This document shows, one piece after another, positions 37,595-47,813 of a stretch of 64,000 nt of DNA; the first letter of the stretch is position 1, and each line of letters starts with the position of its first letter. Below the pieces are notes generated by a model, which saw only the letters and a program-made list of their open reading frames with translations, ran no database searches and was not told the origin of the DNA. Source of the DNA: Cristatella mucedo. Taxonomy: Eukaryota > Bryozoa > Phylactolaemata > Cristatellidae. Both the position numbers and the translations under genes were made by a program. The DNA is taken from the NCBI GenBank assembly GCA_009760855.2, contig WPIO01000102.1, positions 1,302,001 to 1,366,000 of the forward strand, given 5' to 3'.

Positions 37595-39745
37595 ATGATT
37601 TCTGTGCAATTGCTTAAAAAAATAATCTTTCCCCGCTCTGATTTTTTCTTGAAAATAATTGATAAAATAGAGCAAAAAGCCAAAGAATCAAGTAGATATG
37701 GAGATTGGGTGGTGGTTATTTATGCCCTTTCTGCAATTTTTGGCATAGTGCAGATTTTTTATTTCAACTTTTGGTTCCATATTTTCACAATGATTCCAGC
37801 TTTGTTGGCGGGATTATCCTTTTATGTTATTTGGCGTGGCCAATACACTGTCTCCATTTTTTTCTGTAGGGCGATCTTTTTTTATTTTGTTGGTATTGGC
37901 TCGATTGTTTATAAAATATATAGCTCACCAGTTGAATTGCAGATTAAAAACAATTATAAAAATGTTTTTATAGAGGGTCAAGTTACTTCAATTCAGTATG
38001 GATTAAGGCCAGCAATAACAATCAAAATTACCAATAAAAACTATACAAGAAGTGTAAAATTAAAGATTTCCATTCCAGAACATGATGCACTGGAAAATAT
38101 ATCTATTGGTCAAAAAATAAGATTCAATGCCAATATTTGGCCATCTCCGCAGCAAAAATATAAAATATCTCTGCCCATTGTAAATTTAGAGATTTTAAAC
38201 GACATTATTGGTCGCGGTAGGGTTGTTGGAAACATAGAATCTATTGCGGAGGATGGGGCTGGTATGGTTGGTGGTATTTTTAACGAAGTTAGAAAGCAAA
38301 TTAGTTTAAAAATATCAAGACACAACAAAGAAAGTGGAGCTGGCATTCTAATTGCAATGATGATAGGCAATACTGGTTACATCTTCGATCACGACATAGA
38401 AAATATCAGAAAATCTGGCTTTGCACATCTTTTGGCAATCTCAGGTCTTCATATAGCCATTGTGGCGGGAAATACTTTTATGTTGGCTCGTTTTGGGATG
38501 GCTTATTTTCAAAAATTTGCCCTTACAAGAGATATAAAAAAAATTGCAGCCATTGTGGCTGGGGTTGTTTCATATTTCTATTTAAACATTACAAATATGT
38601 CGGTTTCTGCCGTTAGAAGCTTTATTATGTTTGTGTGTTTTTTGTTGGCTATTTTGGCTGATAGAAAAATTATTGCCATTAGAGTATGGTCCTTTGCCTT
38701 GATTGTAATTTGCATTTTCGCTCCAGAGCAGATATTTTTTCCATCAACGCAAATGTCTTTTATGGCCACTCTGTCTTTGATTGCAACTTATCAGAGAATT
38801 TATAGTTTTGGTGGATCTTCGCGAGTTAAACATTGGTTTTTCCGCATGATTAAATACGTCTTCATGATTTTTGTCTCATCTTTTGTGGCCGGCGTGGCAA
38901 CATTATTTTATGAGGCTTATCACTTTGGTCAGTGCTCTTTGGTTGGTCTTTTATCCAACGAAATCGCAATTCCAATAACAGAAATTATTGTTTTGCCGAT
39001 CTGCATTTTGATTGGTATTTTTATGATATTTGGATTGGAGGGGATTTTTATTGATTTTGGCGCCATTTGGGGCGGATTATTGTGTAAAATTGCAGGAATC
39101 TGTTCAAATTTACAGTTTGCTTATTTTTTAACACCCTACATGCCGGATATATCGATATTTTTAATTAGCATTGGGTTGATATTTTTGTTTTTATGGCGCT
39201 TATTGTGGTTTATTTTTGGTCTGGCTTTTATTGCTTTTGGACTGTTTATACAATCATCAAATCCTGTGCCAATTTTAATGATTGAGGCCAGTAGAGGGCA
39301 GGTAATTTTCTTAAACAGTAATTTTGAATATGAGGCGATTTCGCCAATTGTTATAACATTTAATTTAAGGCAAATTTTTGCACTAGTTGGTCAGGATAGG
39401 TTTTTTTATGCCAGACAAAAAAAATGCAATCATCAATCAGATTATTGCATCATTTCATCAAGTCCAAATATTGCAAAAAATCAAGAATATAAAACATTGT
39501 CGGCTGGAACATTTGCTGGTGCAGATTATTCTATTTTGGTTGTTTTTAACAACGACAATGAGGAGCCATCTTCAGAGCTTTGCTATCAGCAATCTTTGGT
39601 TGTAAATTTAAGTAAAAAACAAGTTTGTTTAAATATAAAAAGAGATAAAATTATTACTAAAAACGATCTGCGTAGATTTGGCAATCATAATGTGATTGCT
39701 TCTGATGGTGGCTTGATAATTAGGCAAGATAGGAAAAAAATCTAG
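37595..39745 (+). CDS. comEC: ComEC/Rec2 family membrane protein
   Basis: 716 residues. An N-terminal region with two or three helices and a soluble OB-like part (about 120-215) precedes the polytopic competence domain, which contains HLLAISGLHIAIVAG and SAVRSFIMF. ComEC forms the channel for single-stranded DNA uptake in competent bacteria. The C-terminal beta-lactamase-like nuclease domain of long ComEC proteins seems absent or very diverged; only about 160 residues follow the last helix. No other competence genes are adjacent. It begins 6 bases after mlaF. Confidence 0.9.
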   Translation: MISVQLLKKIIFPRSDFFLKIIDKIEQKAKESSRYGDWVVVIYALSAIFGIVQIFYFNFWFHIFTMIPALLAGLSFYVIWRGQYTVSIFFCRAIFFYFVGIGSIVYKIYSSPVELQIKNNYKNVFIEGQVTSIQYGLRPAITIKITNKNYTRSVKLKISIPEHDALENISIGQKIRFNANIWPSPQQKYKISLPIVNLEILNDIIGRGRVVGNIESIAEDGAGMVGGIFNEVRKQISLKISRHNKESGAGILIAMMIGNTGYIFDHDIENIRKSGFAHLLAISGLHIAIVAGNTFMLARFGMAYFQKFALTRDIKKIAAIVAGVVSYFYLNITNMSVSAVRSFIMFVCFLLAILADRKIIAIRVWSFALIVICIFAPEQIFFPSTQMSFMATLSLIATYQRIYSFGGSSRVKHWFFRMIKYVFMIFVSSFVAGVATLFYEAYHFGQCSLVGLLSNEIAIPITEIIVLPICILIGIFMIFGLEGIFIDFGAIWGGLLCKIAGICSNLQFAYFLTPYMPDISIFLISIGLIFLFLWRLLWFIFGLAFIAFGLFIQSSNPVPILMIEASRGQVIFLNSNFEYEAISPIVITFNLRQIFALVGQDRFFYARQKKCNHQSDYCIISSSPNIAKNQEYKTLSAGTFAGADYSILVVFNNDNEEPSSELCYQQSLVVNLSKKQVCLNIKRDKIITKNDLRRFGNHNVIASDGGLIIRQDRKKI

Positions 39746-39857
39746 ATAAAATAAGTATTATGCCGTCCTTCTTGGTTTTTTGTTAATATAATCTGACTTG
39801 ACTTTTAAAACTCCAAGCCAGAGAGGTCTTTTGGTATGGTTTTTTAATTTTATGATC

Positions 39858-40844
39858 ATGAAAATTGGCATAAATGGCACAGGAAGAATTGGCAGATGCA
39901 TTATTCGTGCCTTGTTTGCTGATGTAGATTATCAACACTGCCGCTTGATTGCCATTAATTCAACCATGAAGCCTGAAGATTTGGCTCATTTATTGAGATA
40001 TGATTCTGTTCACGGTAAGTTTGGTGGTAAAATTGAGGTTGTTGATTCCGGTCTATTAATTAATGGTTTTCATGTTAATATAACTTGTGAAAGGGATGTT
40101 AAATCAATCAGATGGAGTGATGTTGATGTGGTGATGGAATGTTCTGGTGTTTTTAATTCAAAAGAAAAAGCCTCAATTCATGTTACAAATGGAGCAAAAA
40201 AAGTAATCATTTCCGCCCCCTCAACAGATGCAATAAAAACTATAGTTTATGGCGTTAATCATCAAGATCTAATGGCATCTGATGACGTTATTTCTATTGG
40301 TTCTTGCACAACAAACTGTCTAGCGCCAATTGCAAAGCTTGTTAACGATAAATTTGGTATTATTTCTGGCTTTATAACTACTGTTCACTCTTATACTAAC
40401 GATCAAAATATTTTAGACGGCAGTCACTCTAAAGATTTACGCAGGGCTAGGGCTGGTGCAGTTTCCATGGTGCCAACTTCTACAGGTGCGGCAAAAACCA
40501 TTGGGTTGATAATTCCAGAGCTAAATGGAAGACTTGATGGCAGTGCAATAAGAGTGCCAACACCCAATGTTTCCTTGATAGATTGTGCATTTGTTGTTTC
40601 TAGAAATATCGAAAAATCTGAAGTTTTGGACTCCATAAAAAATTCATCCTTTAATTCTCGCACTCTAAGTTCTACTGAGGAGCATTTGGTTTCGGTTGAT
40701 TTTGTTCAAAATCCCAGTAGTTGCGTTGTTGATTTGTCTGAGACAAAAGTTGTTGCAAATAATTTACTTAGGATTGTGGCTTGGTACGATAACGAATGGG
40801 CTTTTTCATTGCGCATGATAGATGTTGCTGGGCTTTGGTTTTAG
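39858..40844 (+). CDS. gap: Glyceraldehyde-3-phosphate dehydrogenase
   Basis: Oxidises glyceraldehyde 3-phosphate with NAD(P), or runs in reverse in gluconeogenesis. 328 residues from the ATG at 39858, where the Rossmann motif INGTGRIGR begins; the frame is open 20 codons further upstream. Catalytic Cys150 is in SIGSCTTNC, followed by VHSYTNDQ, GAAKTIG and a C-terminal YDNEWAFSLRM (usually NEWGYS). Together with gpmI this suggests a retained lower glycolytic or gluconeogenic branch. Confidence 0.95.
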   Translation: MKIGINGTGRIGRCIIRALFADVDYQHCRLIAINSTMKPEDLAHLLRYDSVHGKFGGKIEVVDSGLLINGFHVNITCERDVKSIRWSDVDVVMECSGVFNSKEKASIHVTNGAKKVIISAPSTDAIKTIVYGVNHQDLMASDDVISIGSCTTNCLAPIAKLVNDKFGIISGFITTVHSYTNDQNILDGSHSKDLRRARAGAVSMVPTSTGAAKTIGLIIPELNGRLDGSAIRVPTPNVSLIDCAFVVSRNIEKSEVLDSIKNSSFNSRTLSSTEEHLVSVDFVQNPSSCVVDLSETKVVANNLLRIVAWYDNEWAFSLRMIDVAGLWF

Positions 40845-40854
40845 TTTAAATAAA

Positions 40855-41475
40855 ATGAAAAAAATATCATTGTCTTTTTTGTTTGGCTTTATTTTATGCA
40901 TCTCTAATGTGCTTGCAAGTTCAAAGGAGGTGCAGGAAAAAAAATTAATTTATGTTACCTCTTTGGCGGAAAAAATAAAACATATAATGCGGGACAAATC
41001 TCCCAGATCTAAAGTTATTGCCAAGATTGCCGATTCTTTAATTGATGAAGTTGATATTGATTTTTGGTCGCGTCAAACTCTGGCCAGAAACTGGAATATT
41101 CTAAATGATCAAGAAAAAAACAACTTCAAGCAAACATACCGTCAGTTACTTGCAGCTGGAATAAGAACTAATCTAAAAGGAATTAAGTTAAATAAAATAA
41201 TTATATCAAAAAGAGTGCGAGATGTTTCTGCTTATGACGACGAAATAACTCTTAATATTCCTGCAGAGGATGGGGATGTTATAGAGCTAGTTTTAAGGTT
41301 AAGGACTGTTTCTGGTGGTGGCTTTTCGGCCGTTAATCTGCAGGCAGAAAACATAGATATGCTTAGCAGCTATCGCGATCAATTTAATGAATATATAGAT
41401 GTGCATGGCTTAAATGGCTTGCAATCTTTTATGAAAGATGTTATTGCCGGCTATGAGGCGGTGGAAAAATTATAG
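40855..41475 (+). CDS. mlaC: Periplasmic phospholipid carrier MlaC (Ttg2D family)
   Basis: 206 residues. A signal peptide (MKKISLSFLFGFILCISNVLA) precedes an MlaC domain with DFWSRQTLARNWNILNDQEKNNF, then YRQLLA and the beta strands of the lipid pocket. MlaC carries phospholipids across the periplasm between MlaFEDB and MlaA. I start at ATG 40855 because of the signal peptide; the frame is open into gap. Ten bases separate it from gap. Confidence 0.9.
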   Translation: MKKISLSFLFGFILCISNVLASSKEVQEKKLIYVTSLAEKIKHIMRDKSPRSKVIAKIADSLIDEVDIDFWSRQTLARNWNILNDQEKNNFKQTYRQLLAAGIRTNLKGIKLNKIIISKRVRDVSAYDDEITLNIPAEDGDVIELVLRLRTVSGGGFSAVNLQAENIDMLSSYRDQFNEYIDVHGLNGLQSFMKDVIAGYEAVEKL

Positions 41476-41483
41476 TATTTTTT

Positions 41484-42212
41484 ATGGCAGGTCACTCTAA
41501 ATACGCAAACACCAAACACAGAAAAAGTGCACAAGATGCAAAGAAATCTAAAAATATAACCAGAGCCATAAGGGCAGTTTTAGTTGCTGCAAAAACTGGA
41601 TCTACAGATCCTGAGTTAAATCCTAAGTTGCGTTTGGCGATAAATTTCGCTAAATCAGTTTTTGTTCCAAAGGATAAAATAGATGGAGCCATTAAAAGGG
41701 CTCTTTCCGGCGGCGATGACGAAGCTATTTTGCATAGTGTTAGATATAATGCCAATATATCTGGAGTTGCAATGATAATTGAAGCTTCAACTGACAATAA
41801 AAACAGAACTGCTGGCGAGGTTCGTGCAATATTAACAAAAAATGGTGGCAGTATGGTAGAAACTGGCAGTGTGGAATTTATGTTTAAGCATATTGGCTTA
41901 ATAGCCTATCCAATTACTGTTGCAAGTGAGGATGTTTTGTATGAAAAAGCTTTAGATTGCGGCGTTGATAATGTGGAAAATGACGAGGAGAATTATTATC
42001 TGGAAACAGAAGTTGTGGATTTGTTTAAGGTCACTAGCGAGCTGATGGGGTATTTTGATGCTCCAACTTCTTCTGAGTTGGTGTGGCAAACCATAGACCC
42101 AATCGAGCCACAAGATCAAGATCATAGAGAAAGGGTTGTTAGGATTTATGAAGCCCTAATGTCTCAAGATGACGTTGAGCATGTTTTTTGTAATATGGAC
42201 GAGTTGAGTTAG
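41484..42212 (+). CDS. yebC: YebC/PmpR family transcriptional regulator or translation factor
   Basis: 242 residues. N-terminus MAGHSKYANTKHRKSAQDAKK matches the family (usually GHSKWANIQHRK), followed by PKDKIDGAIKRA, NKNRTAGEVRAILTKNGG and VEFMFKHIG. YebC-family proteins act in gene regulation or ribosome stalling relief. It is often next to ruvC; that gene is not seen here. Last gene of the plus-strand run, 8 bases after mlaC. A decayed copy of part of it lies downstream. Confidence 0.94.
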   Translation: MAGHSKYANTKHRKSAQDAKKSKNITRAIRAVLVAAKTGSTDPELNPKLRLAINFAKSVFVPKDKIDGAIKRALSGGDDEAILHSVRYNANISGVAMIIEASTDNKNRTAGEVRAILTKNGGSMVETGSVEFMFKHIGLIAYPITVASEDVLYEKALDCGVDNVENDEENYYLETEVVDLFKVTSELMGYFDAPTSSELVWQTIDPIEPQDQDHRERVVRIYEALMSQDDVEHVFCNMDELS

Positions 42213-43643
42213 GTTGGGCTTGATTGACATAGTAATTAAGAACTAACGCATTGTTTTTAGATATAATGCCAATATATCTGGGTTTGAAATGATAATTGAA
42301 GGTTAAGATGATAATAAAAAAAGAATTTTTGGCCAGTTTTGTGTAATATTATAAAAAAGGAAAATTTCCCACAATATAAAGCAATTAAACCAACAATCAA
42401 AGCAAAATATATCTACACCACGTACTGCGATGATTTTTATCTCATGGTGTTTATTGTGTTGATTAGTTATTTTATTCAAGTTTTAATGATGTTGGCAAGG
42501 TCTTTATATCTAAGGAGGCGAGAATGGAAAATGAATAAATCGTTTCAATTTGATAAGTGGTGTGGATTTAACGCAAGTTGATGTTGTGAGTTGATATTAA
42601 TTTACATCCAATATTAGATATTCTTGACCTTTGGTGTTTGAAGGGCTGACTATATAAATTTGCCATTGTTGCGATATTTTTCATCTATCGGAACAAGAAT
42701 TATTGGAGTTTGTATTTTTTTTGCCAATTGGCAATTACTTTTCATAAGCTTGCCCCCACTACCGCAGTGATTATAATTGCTTTTTTCTCGTAATCTCTGA
42801 TGTTTTATTATACGTCATATCTTTTGGCTATGTCGCTTATTCTCTTCTTACGCCCTTTTGCCTTTATAAATATTGCACTTATGGGTAAAACTTCCCCAAA
42901 CATAGGCTGCTTTTATTCTTCCGACTGGCTGTCTTCAAGGTTTTTTTGCCAGCTTTTAATGAAATATTTGTGGCAGGTCTATTGTTTTTGAAAGCGTGTC
43001 TTTGTGATGTATTTTTTGGTTGTTTTTTGTGCCTTACAATGATTTATGGCCATACAAGATGCTCAATCATTATTATTGCTTTTTTTATAGCGATCGCGTC
43101 TTATGCGTTTTCTGTTTTTGGCTATTATTGGAATATATGTTATTTTTTGTTTTGGCTTTTTGTGTTAAATTTTTCGTATGGACTTCTTATTGCAATAATT
43201 GATTTTTCCTGTAGGCTATTTTGTTAATGATATGGATGATTGTTTTTTATATATTTCCAAAAAATTCCCTCCTAAATTTTTTTGGAAGATAAATATCAAC
43301 TTCTATGTATTATCGATTGCTATGAAGTTAAGGTTTTTTTCAGAATATATCTGTAAAAATAAATGCAAATTACTATATTGTGTACGCCTGTTATCTTGCT
43401 ATTATCGTAAAATTGGAATGCCGAATGCCTTTGGATTTTAAAAGTTTTTAGCCAGAGGGGTTTTGTATTTATTTTCTTCGGCTCAATTTGGTCGGAAATA
43501 GTTGGATGGCTAGCCGTCAAGCAATCCATGCTGTATTTGAAGTATTTAATGTTTTTTTCCAAATATATTGCTTAAAATAAAAACCTAAGTATGAATATTT
43601 TTAATATAATCTTTTATCTCGCTGGATGTAAAAATTACTAAAA
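42213..43643. other. Long non-coding stretch between yebC and the MrpD-like gene
   Basis: 1.4 kb with no supported gene apart from the yebC fragment. Several plus-strand frames of 60-93 codons (for example 42946-43227) translate to hydrophobic strings rich in Phe, Leu, Ile and Cys, expected from T-rich DNA. An old decayed gene could be hidden, but I recognise none. Confidence 0.45.
42257..42350 (+). pseudogene. Degenerate yebC fragment
   Basis: About 94 bases align without gaps to 41740-41833 inside yebC at an offset of 517 bases. The first half is close (TTAGATATAATGCCAATATA is exact), the second half has many differences and contains stops. It is a copied piece of yebC lying 45 bases after its parent. 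Confidence 0.85.
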
Positions 43644-45122
43644 TCAGTATACAAAATGCAATATTTGCTTAGCAGAGAGCATTAGAAAAATAATAATGAT
43701 TAGCATGGATGTCATGGCTATTGTCATGCTGGTTGGAATTTTTTTTATCACTATTGTATTATCAATTTTTTTTTGTAAAAAAGTTGCCTTAAATAAGGGC
43801 CATATATACATAAAATTTATTATACTTCCAATTACTAGAAAGATAAATATCGGATAGTACTGTGGCATTTTTAGTGATTCCATTATGATGTAATATTTAC
43901 CATAAAATCCAAGTAAAATAGGCAATCCAGTTATGGACATTCCACAAAAAACAAGCATTCCAAAAAGCCACTTAAGATGTGGTGCGATCAATGCGGCTTG
44001 TTGTGTTGTTTTAATGCCATAAATGCTGGCCACAGAGCCAACAATCATCAGCATTAATGCTTTGGCCAAGGAGTGCGACATGAGATGCATTTCTGCTCCC
44101 ATTATAGATGCACTAGTTGCCATACACACACCCATTATTATATATGAAAGCTGACCAACTGTTGAATAAATAAGCCTTAGATCTATTTTATTTGTTTTCA
44201 TTGCCTTGTAGGCAGTATAGACTGCTGTTCCGCCGCACCAATAAAAAATCCAACCTCCAGTCCAAATGCTAGACATAAGATGGGCACAGTAAGACATTCC
44301 AAAAATGTACATTATTACTTTAATGAAGAAAATAGAGCCTATTTTTACAGCTACAGAGTGTAATATGATATTTACCGGCATTGATGCTACGTGAGATTCT
44401 ATTAGCCATCCATAAAATGGTGCGACTGCATTTTTGCTGACGCCAAAAACAAACAAAGCCAATATTGCGGCGGCCAGAAAATCGTTATCCAATTCTGCCA
44501 AGACGCCTCCTTCTAGAAAATTTACATGCCCAACATTGACATAGATAAGTATTGTGGCGGGAACTAAGAAGAACATAGTTGTTCCAAAAGCCGTAAAAAG
44601 ATAATCCTCTCCCACCTTCCATGCTATGCGGTCGTGTTTATTGGTAATTAAGACATATTTCGCCAAAATCAACATTTGGTAAAACATCAGAGTGGTCACT
44701 AAGTCATTTGCAAATGCAATAGCAAAAGAGGCTAACATTGTGAAAGATAGAAAGAAATAGAATGTTTTTATACCTTCCTTGAAGTTGTTTCGAATGTAGT
44801 CGTAACAGTATATGGTTGTAAAAAAATATATAATATTAGAAACCATGGCAAAAACATAAGAAGGCCTTCCGCCAAGAAATAATAGGTTATATATTGAAAC
44901 AGTTGTAACGTTTCTGTCTATATATAATGCAATAATTCCTGCCAAAATTGTTCCAATTGCCGATCCTATAGCATTTATTATTGTATAGGTTTTTAAAAAT
45001 CTTGGCAATAAAAACATTGCCATTATCGCGCTAATTAATGGTAATCCTACTATAAAAACCGTACCAGCATTGATCAAATTGACTGTTCCAAAGTTTAATA
45101 AATCAAATATTTCACCCATCAT
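43644..45122 (-). CDS. MrpD/NuoN-type proton-conducting membrane protein
   Basis: 492 residues with about 14 membrane segments, from the family shared by complex I NuoL/M/N and Mrp antiporter subunits A and D. The TM7-8 signature is clear: GVSKNAVAPFYGWLIESH followed by AVKIGSIFF, keeping both lysines. At the position of the conserved TM5 glutamate the sequence reads LMFYQMLILAKY, with Gln149. It lies 10 bases after a PEBP gene. Rickettsiales carry similar extra copies annotated as Na+/H+ antiporter or NADH dehydrogenase subunits; MrpD is my preference. Confidence 0.8.
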   Translation of the reverse strand: MMGEIFDLLNFGTVNLINAGTVFIVGLPLISAIMAMFLLPRFLKTYTIINAIGSAIGTILAGIIALYIDRNVTTVSIYNLLFLGGRPSYVFAMVSNIIYFFTTIYCYDYIRNNFKEGIKTFYFFLSFTMLASFAIAFANDLVTTLMFYQMLILAKYVLITNKHDRIAWKVGEDYLFTAFGTTMFFLVPATILIYVNVGHVNFLEGGVLAELDNDFLAAAILALFVFGVSKNAVAPFYGWLIESHVASMPVNIILHSVAVKIGSIFFIKVIMYIFGMSYCAHLMSSIWTGGWIFYWCGGTAVYTAYKAMKTNKIDLRLIYSTVGQLSYIIMGVCMATSASIMGAEMHLMSHSLAKALMLMIVGSVASIYGIKTTQQAALIAPHLKWLFGMLVFCGMSITGLPILLGFYGKYYIIMESLKMPQYYPIFIFLVIGSIINFMYIWPLFKATFLQKKIDNTIVIKKIPTSMTIAMTSMLIIIIFLMLSAKQILHFVY

Positions 45123-45132
45123 GTTGCTTGTG

Positions 45133-45696
45133 TTAAATTTTTCTAATATAATTGCTCGTTATAGATGTCGATGTTATTGTGTGGGCTTGAATCATGTATC
45201 TTGCTACTGCGGAGCTTGTGGCATCAGTTGGCAAAGATTCAACATCTAAAGCATGTGCGGTTAAAATATACCTATGATTTTCAGTTGGCGGAGGGCACAT
45301 GCCGCCGTAGCCATTTTCTCCATAATCGTTTGTTAAAGAGCTTGCTTTTGATAGTTTTTTTGCATTATTTTTCCAGTCCAAAGATTCTATTTTTTTTATT
45401 TTTGGATCTATGTTTATCACAATCCAGTGCCACCATCCGCTACCAGTTGGCGCGTCGGGATCGTACAGAGTTATTGCTATGCTTTTTGTTTTTTTTGGCA
45501 ATCTTTTAAAGGCGATGTCTGGCGGTATGTTTGTTCCATTGCAGCCAAAGCCGTTAAATTCTTGCACTTTTTGCATGATTTGACCTTGTTTTATTGCGTT
45601 GCTGGATATTTCAAAGTTTGCAGCATTTGCATGTGATGATGTGGTGAGTAAATAAAAAGACGAAGCCAGCAATGCAAATAATAGCTTTTTGGCCAT
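45133..45696 (-). CDS. YbhB/YbcL-type PEBP (Raf kinase inhibitor-like) exported protein
   Basis: 187 residues. Signal peptide at 1-24 ending HANA, then the phosphatidylethanolamine-binding fold: CNGTNIPPDIAF, LYDPDAPTGSGWWHWIV and YGGMCPPPTENHRYILTAHAL, matching the DPDAP, GxxHW and GPxPP..H-Y motifs. Its function in bacteria is unclear. It is the first gene of a pair with the MrpD-like gene. Confidence 0.92.
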   Translation of the reverse strand: MAKKLLFALLASSFYLLTTSSHANAANFEISSNAIKQGQIMQKVQEFNGFGCNGTNIPPDIAFKRLPKKTKSIAITLYDPDAPTGSGWWHWIVINIDPKIKKIESLDWKNNAKKLSKASSLTNDYGENGYGGMCPPPTENHRYILTAHALDVESLPTDATSSAVARYMIQAHTITSTSITSNYIRKI

Positions 45697-45887
45697 GATA
45701 ATTTATAAAAAAATAATATGATTTATAAGACAATGGTAAGGCTTATAATTGTCAAACAAAAAATATTTGCCAAATAAGTTATAAAATAAAGTCCATAGCT
45801 ATTGAAATTTGAAAAATAAGGATTAAATGGATATTTGTGTCGTTTGGGCTATTTTTTCTCCAATTTGCAAAATTATTTTATTTATTC

Positions 45888-46997
45888 ATGTCTAAAAAAG
45901 ATTACTATCAGTCGCTTGGTGTTGATAAAAGTGCCTCGCAAGAAGAAATTAAAAAAGCCTTCAGAGCTCTTGCGATGAAGCATCATCCAGATAGAAATCC
46001 GAATAACAAAGCAGAGTCAGAGAAGAAATTTAAAGAGATAAACGAGGCTTATGAGGTTTTGGGCGATGAAACTAAAAGAGCAAATTACGATAGATTTGGA
46101 ACTGCAGAGGTTGGCGGCGGAGGTGGTGGATTTGGTGGCTTTGAGGGTTTTGATGTTGGGGATATTTTTAGTAATTTTGAAGATTTGTTTGGCGGCGGAA
46201 GAGGTCAGTCTGCAGCAAGGGATACTCAGGGAGCGGATTTGCAATATAAAACAACTATCACTTTAGAGGAAGCGTTTAAAGGCAAGGAAGAAAAGATATC
46301 ATTTCGCGCCATGGGATCGTGCGATGCATGTAACGGAGCTGGATCGGCGGATGGCAAAAAGTCTAAATGTTCCGACTGTAACGGTGCTGGTAGGGTGCGG
46401 TTTCAAAAAGGATTTTTTATTATGGAACAGACTTGCGGTCGCTGTGGTGGTCGCGGTGAGGCATTGAAAAATCCTTGCAAAACCTGCAAAGGTGCCGGAA
46501 GAATGGAGAGGGAGAATTCGGTCACTTTTAACATTCCAGCCGGAATAGAAGATGGCATGAAGGTTAGAGTTTCTGGCAAAGGGGAGGCGGGAGAACGCGG
46601 TGCTAAAAATGGCGATTTATACATCTATGTCTCAATAAAAAGACACAATATATTTGAAAGAAAAAATAACGATTTATTGTGTACCGTGCCGCTAAGCATA
46701 ACAATTGCAGCATTAGGCGGAAAAATATCAGTTCCAAATATTGAGGGCGGTGCGTGTGATTTAACAATTCCGGCTGGAACGGCTTCAGAGTCTAATCTTA
46801 AAATTAAGTCTCACGGTATGGTTGTTCTGAATGCCGGTGGAAGAAGGGGAGATATGGTTGTTACGGTAAGAATAGTGCCTCCAAAAACATTAACAAAAGA
46901 GCAAAAAGATTTGCTGGAAAAATTAGATAAAACTATGGATTCTGGCGGCGGCCATAAGGGATTTTTTGATAGAGTGAAGGATGCATTTAGCAGTTAG
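45888..46997 (+). CDS. dnaJ: Chaperone DnaJ
   Basis: Co-chaperone that stimulates DnaK ATPase and delivers clients. 369 residues. The J domain starts [12 protein letters not shown] with HPD in MKHHPDRNP, then a Gly/Phe-rich linker, four zinc-finger repeats ([32 protein letters not shown]) and the C-terminal substrate domains. The frame is open 17 codons upstream; ATG 45888 fits the family. dnaK is not adjacent. A short stem AGCAG / CTGCT overlaps the stop but a terminator is doubtful. Confidence 0.97.
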   Translation: MSKKDYYQSLGVDKSASQEEIKKAFRALAMKHHPDRNPNNKAESEKKFKEINEAYEVLGDETKRANYDRFGTAEVGGGGGGFGGFEGFDVGDIFSNFEDLFGGGRGQSAARDTQGADLQYKTTITLEEAFKGKEEKISFRAMGSCDACNGAGSADGKKSKCSDCNGAGRVRFQKGFFIMEQTCGRCGGRGEALKNPCKTCKGAGRMERENSVTFNIPAGIEDGMKVRVSGKGEAGERGAKNGDLYIYVSIKRHNIFERKNNDLLCTVPLSITIAALGGKISVPNIEGGACDLTIPAGTASESNLKIKSHGMVVLNAGGRRGDMVVTVRIVPPKTLTKEQKDLLEKLDKTMDSGGGHKGFFDRVKDAFSS

Positions 46998-47813
46998 AGC
47001 TGCTGGATTGGATTATTTTTGTGGTGTATTTAGTGGCTGGATTTTATTTTGCCTAAGTATTCTAAGTGAGTGCTTGGATCGGATTTTTAGTTTGCTTAAT
47101 TGGTTATAATATAGAAATAAAGGCAGCCCATGCTCCTTCTTTTTGGTGTGCTGTTTGTGTGATTTCTGTTTTTGTAGACTGTGCATTGTTATAATGCTAT
47201 TGCTGTAGTGTTTTTGTTGGCAAATTGCAATAAGTAATCCATATCAAATGTTTGAAATTGTTCTAATATTTGATCCGCAAAGGGCATTGCTGTGCCATGA
47301 TTTGATCTTATTGGTTCTGGAATAATTATTGTTACTGGCAATATGTATGTACTTATCAAAACCGAAAAAAACATGGTTAGGCTTAGCGTGATATGTGATT
47401 ATTTTTATTGGAATTTCTTTGTTATGATGGTAATTTTTGAGCTGGATTAAATATATACAAAGTGGAAAAGCGTTTTACTTTTAAATCAATTGCTATGCAT
47501 GTCTGCATCTTCTCCTTAATAAATACCGTCAATGTATTAACCACCTTAGGCAATATTTTTATGACAATAAATATCTATATAATCGACTAAGCTTAAGGTA
47601 ATTGTTGCATCATAATTCATCTAAGGTTAGGCAAATCATATACGAAGTAGCAGATCTATACATCTAAACTCTAATTATTCTCAATCAGAAGCAATATCCC
47701 TTTTCAATTTATGTTCAAATGCTGTTTCAAGAAATAACAACCAAAATTCAATCCAATTAGAAGTCATGTTGTTTGGTAATTCGTGATTAAATAATAATTA
47801 ACAAATAGCCATA
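46998..47813. other. Convergent intergenic spacer after dnaJ
   Basis: About 816 bases with no supported gene. AT-rich; a 61-codon minus-strand frame at 47189-47374 has no motif. Confidence 0.5.

Noticed and set aside
42946-43227. 93-codon hydrophobic frame, possible membrane protein
   Set aside because: One of several overlapping T-rich frames in the same tract; nothing distinguishes it from composition.
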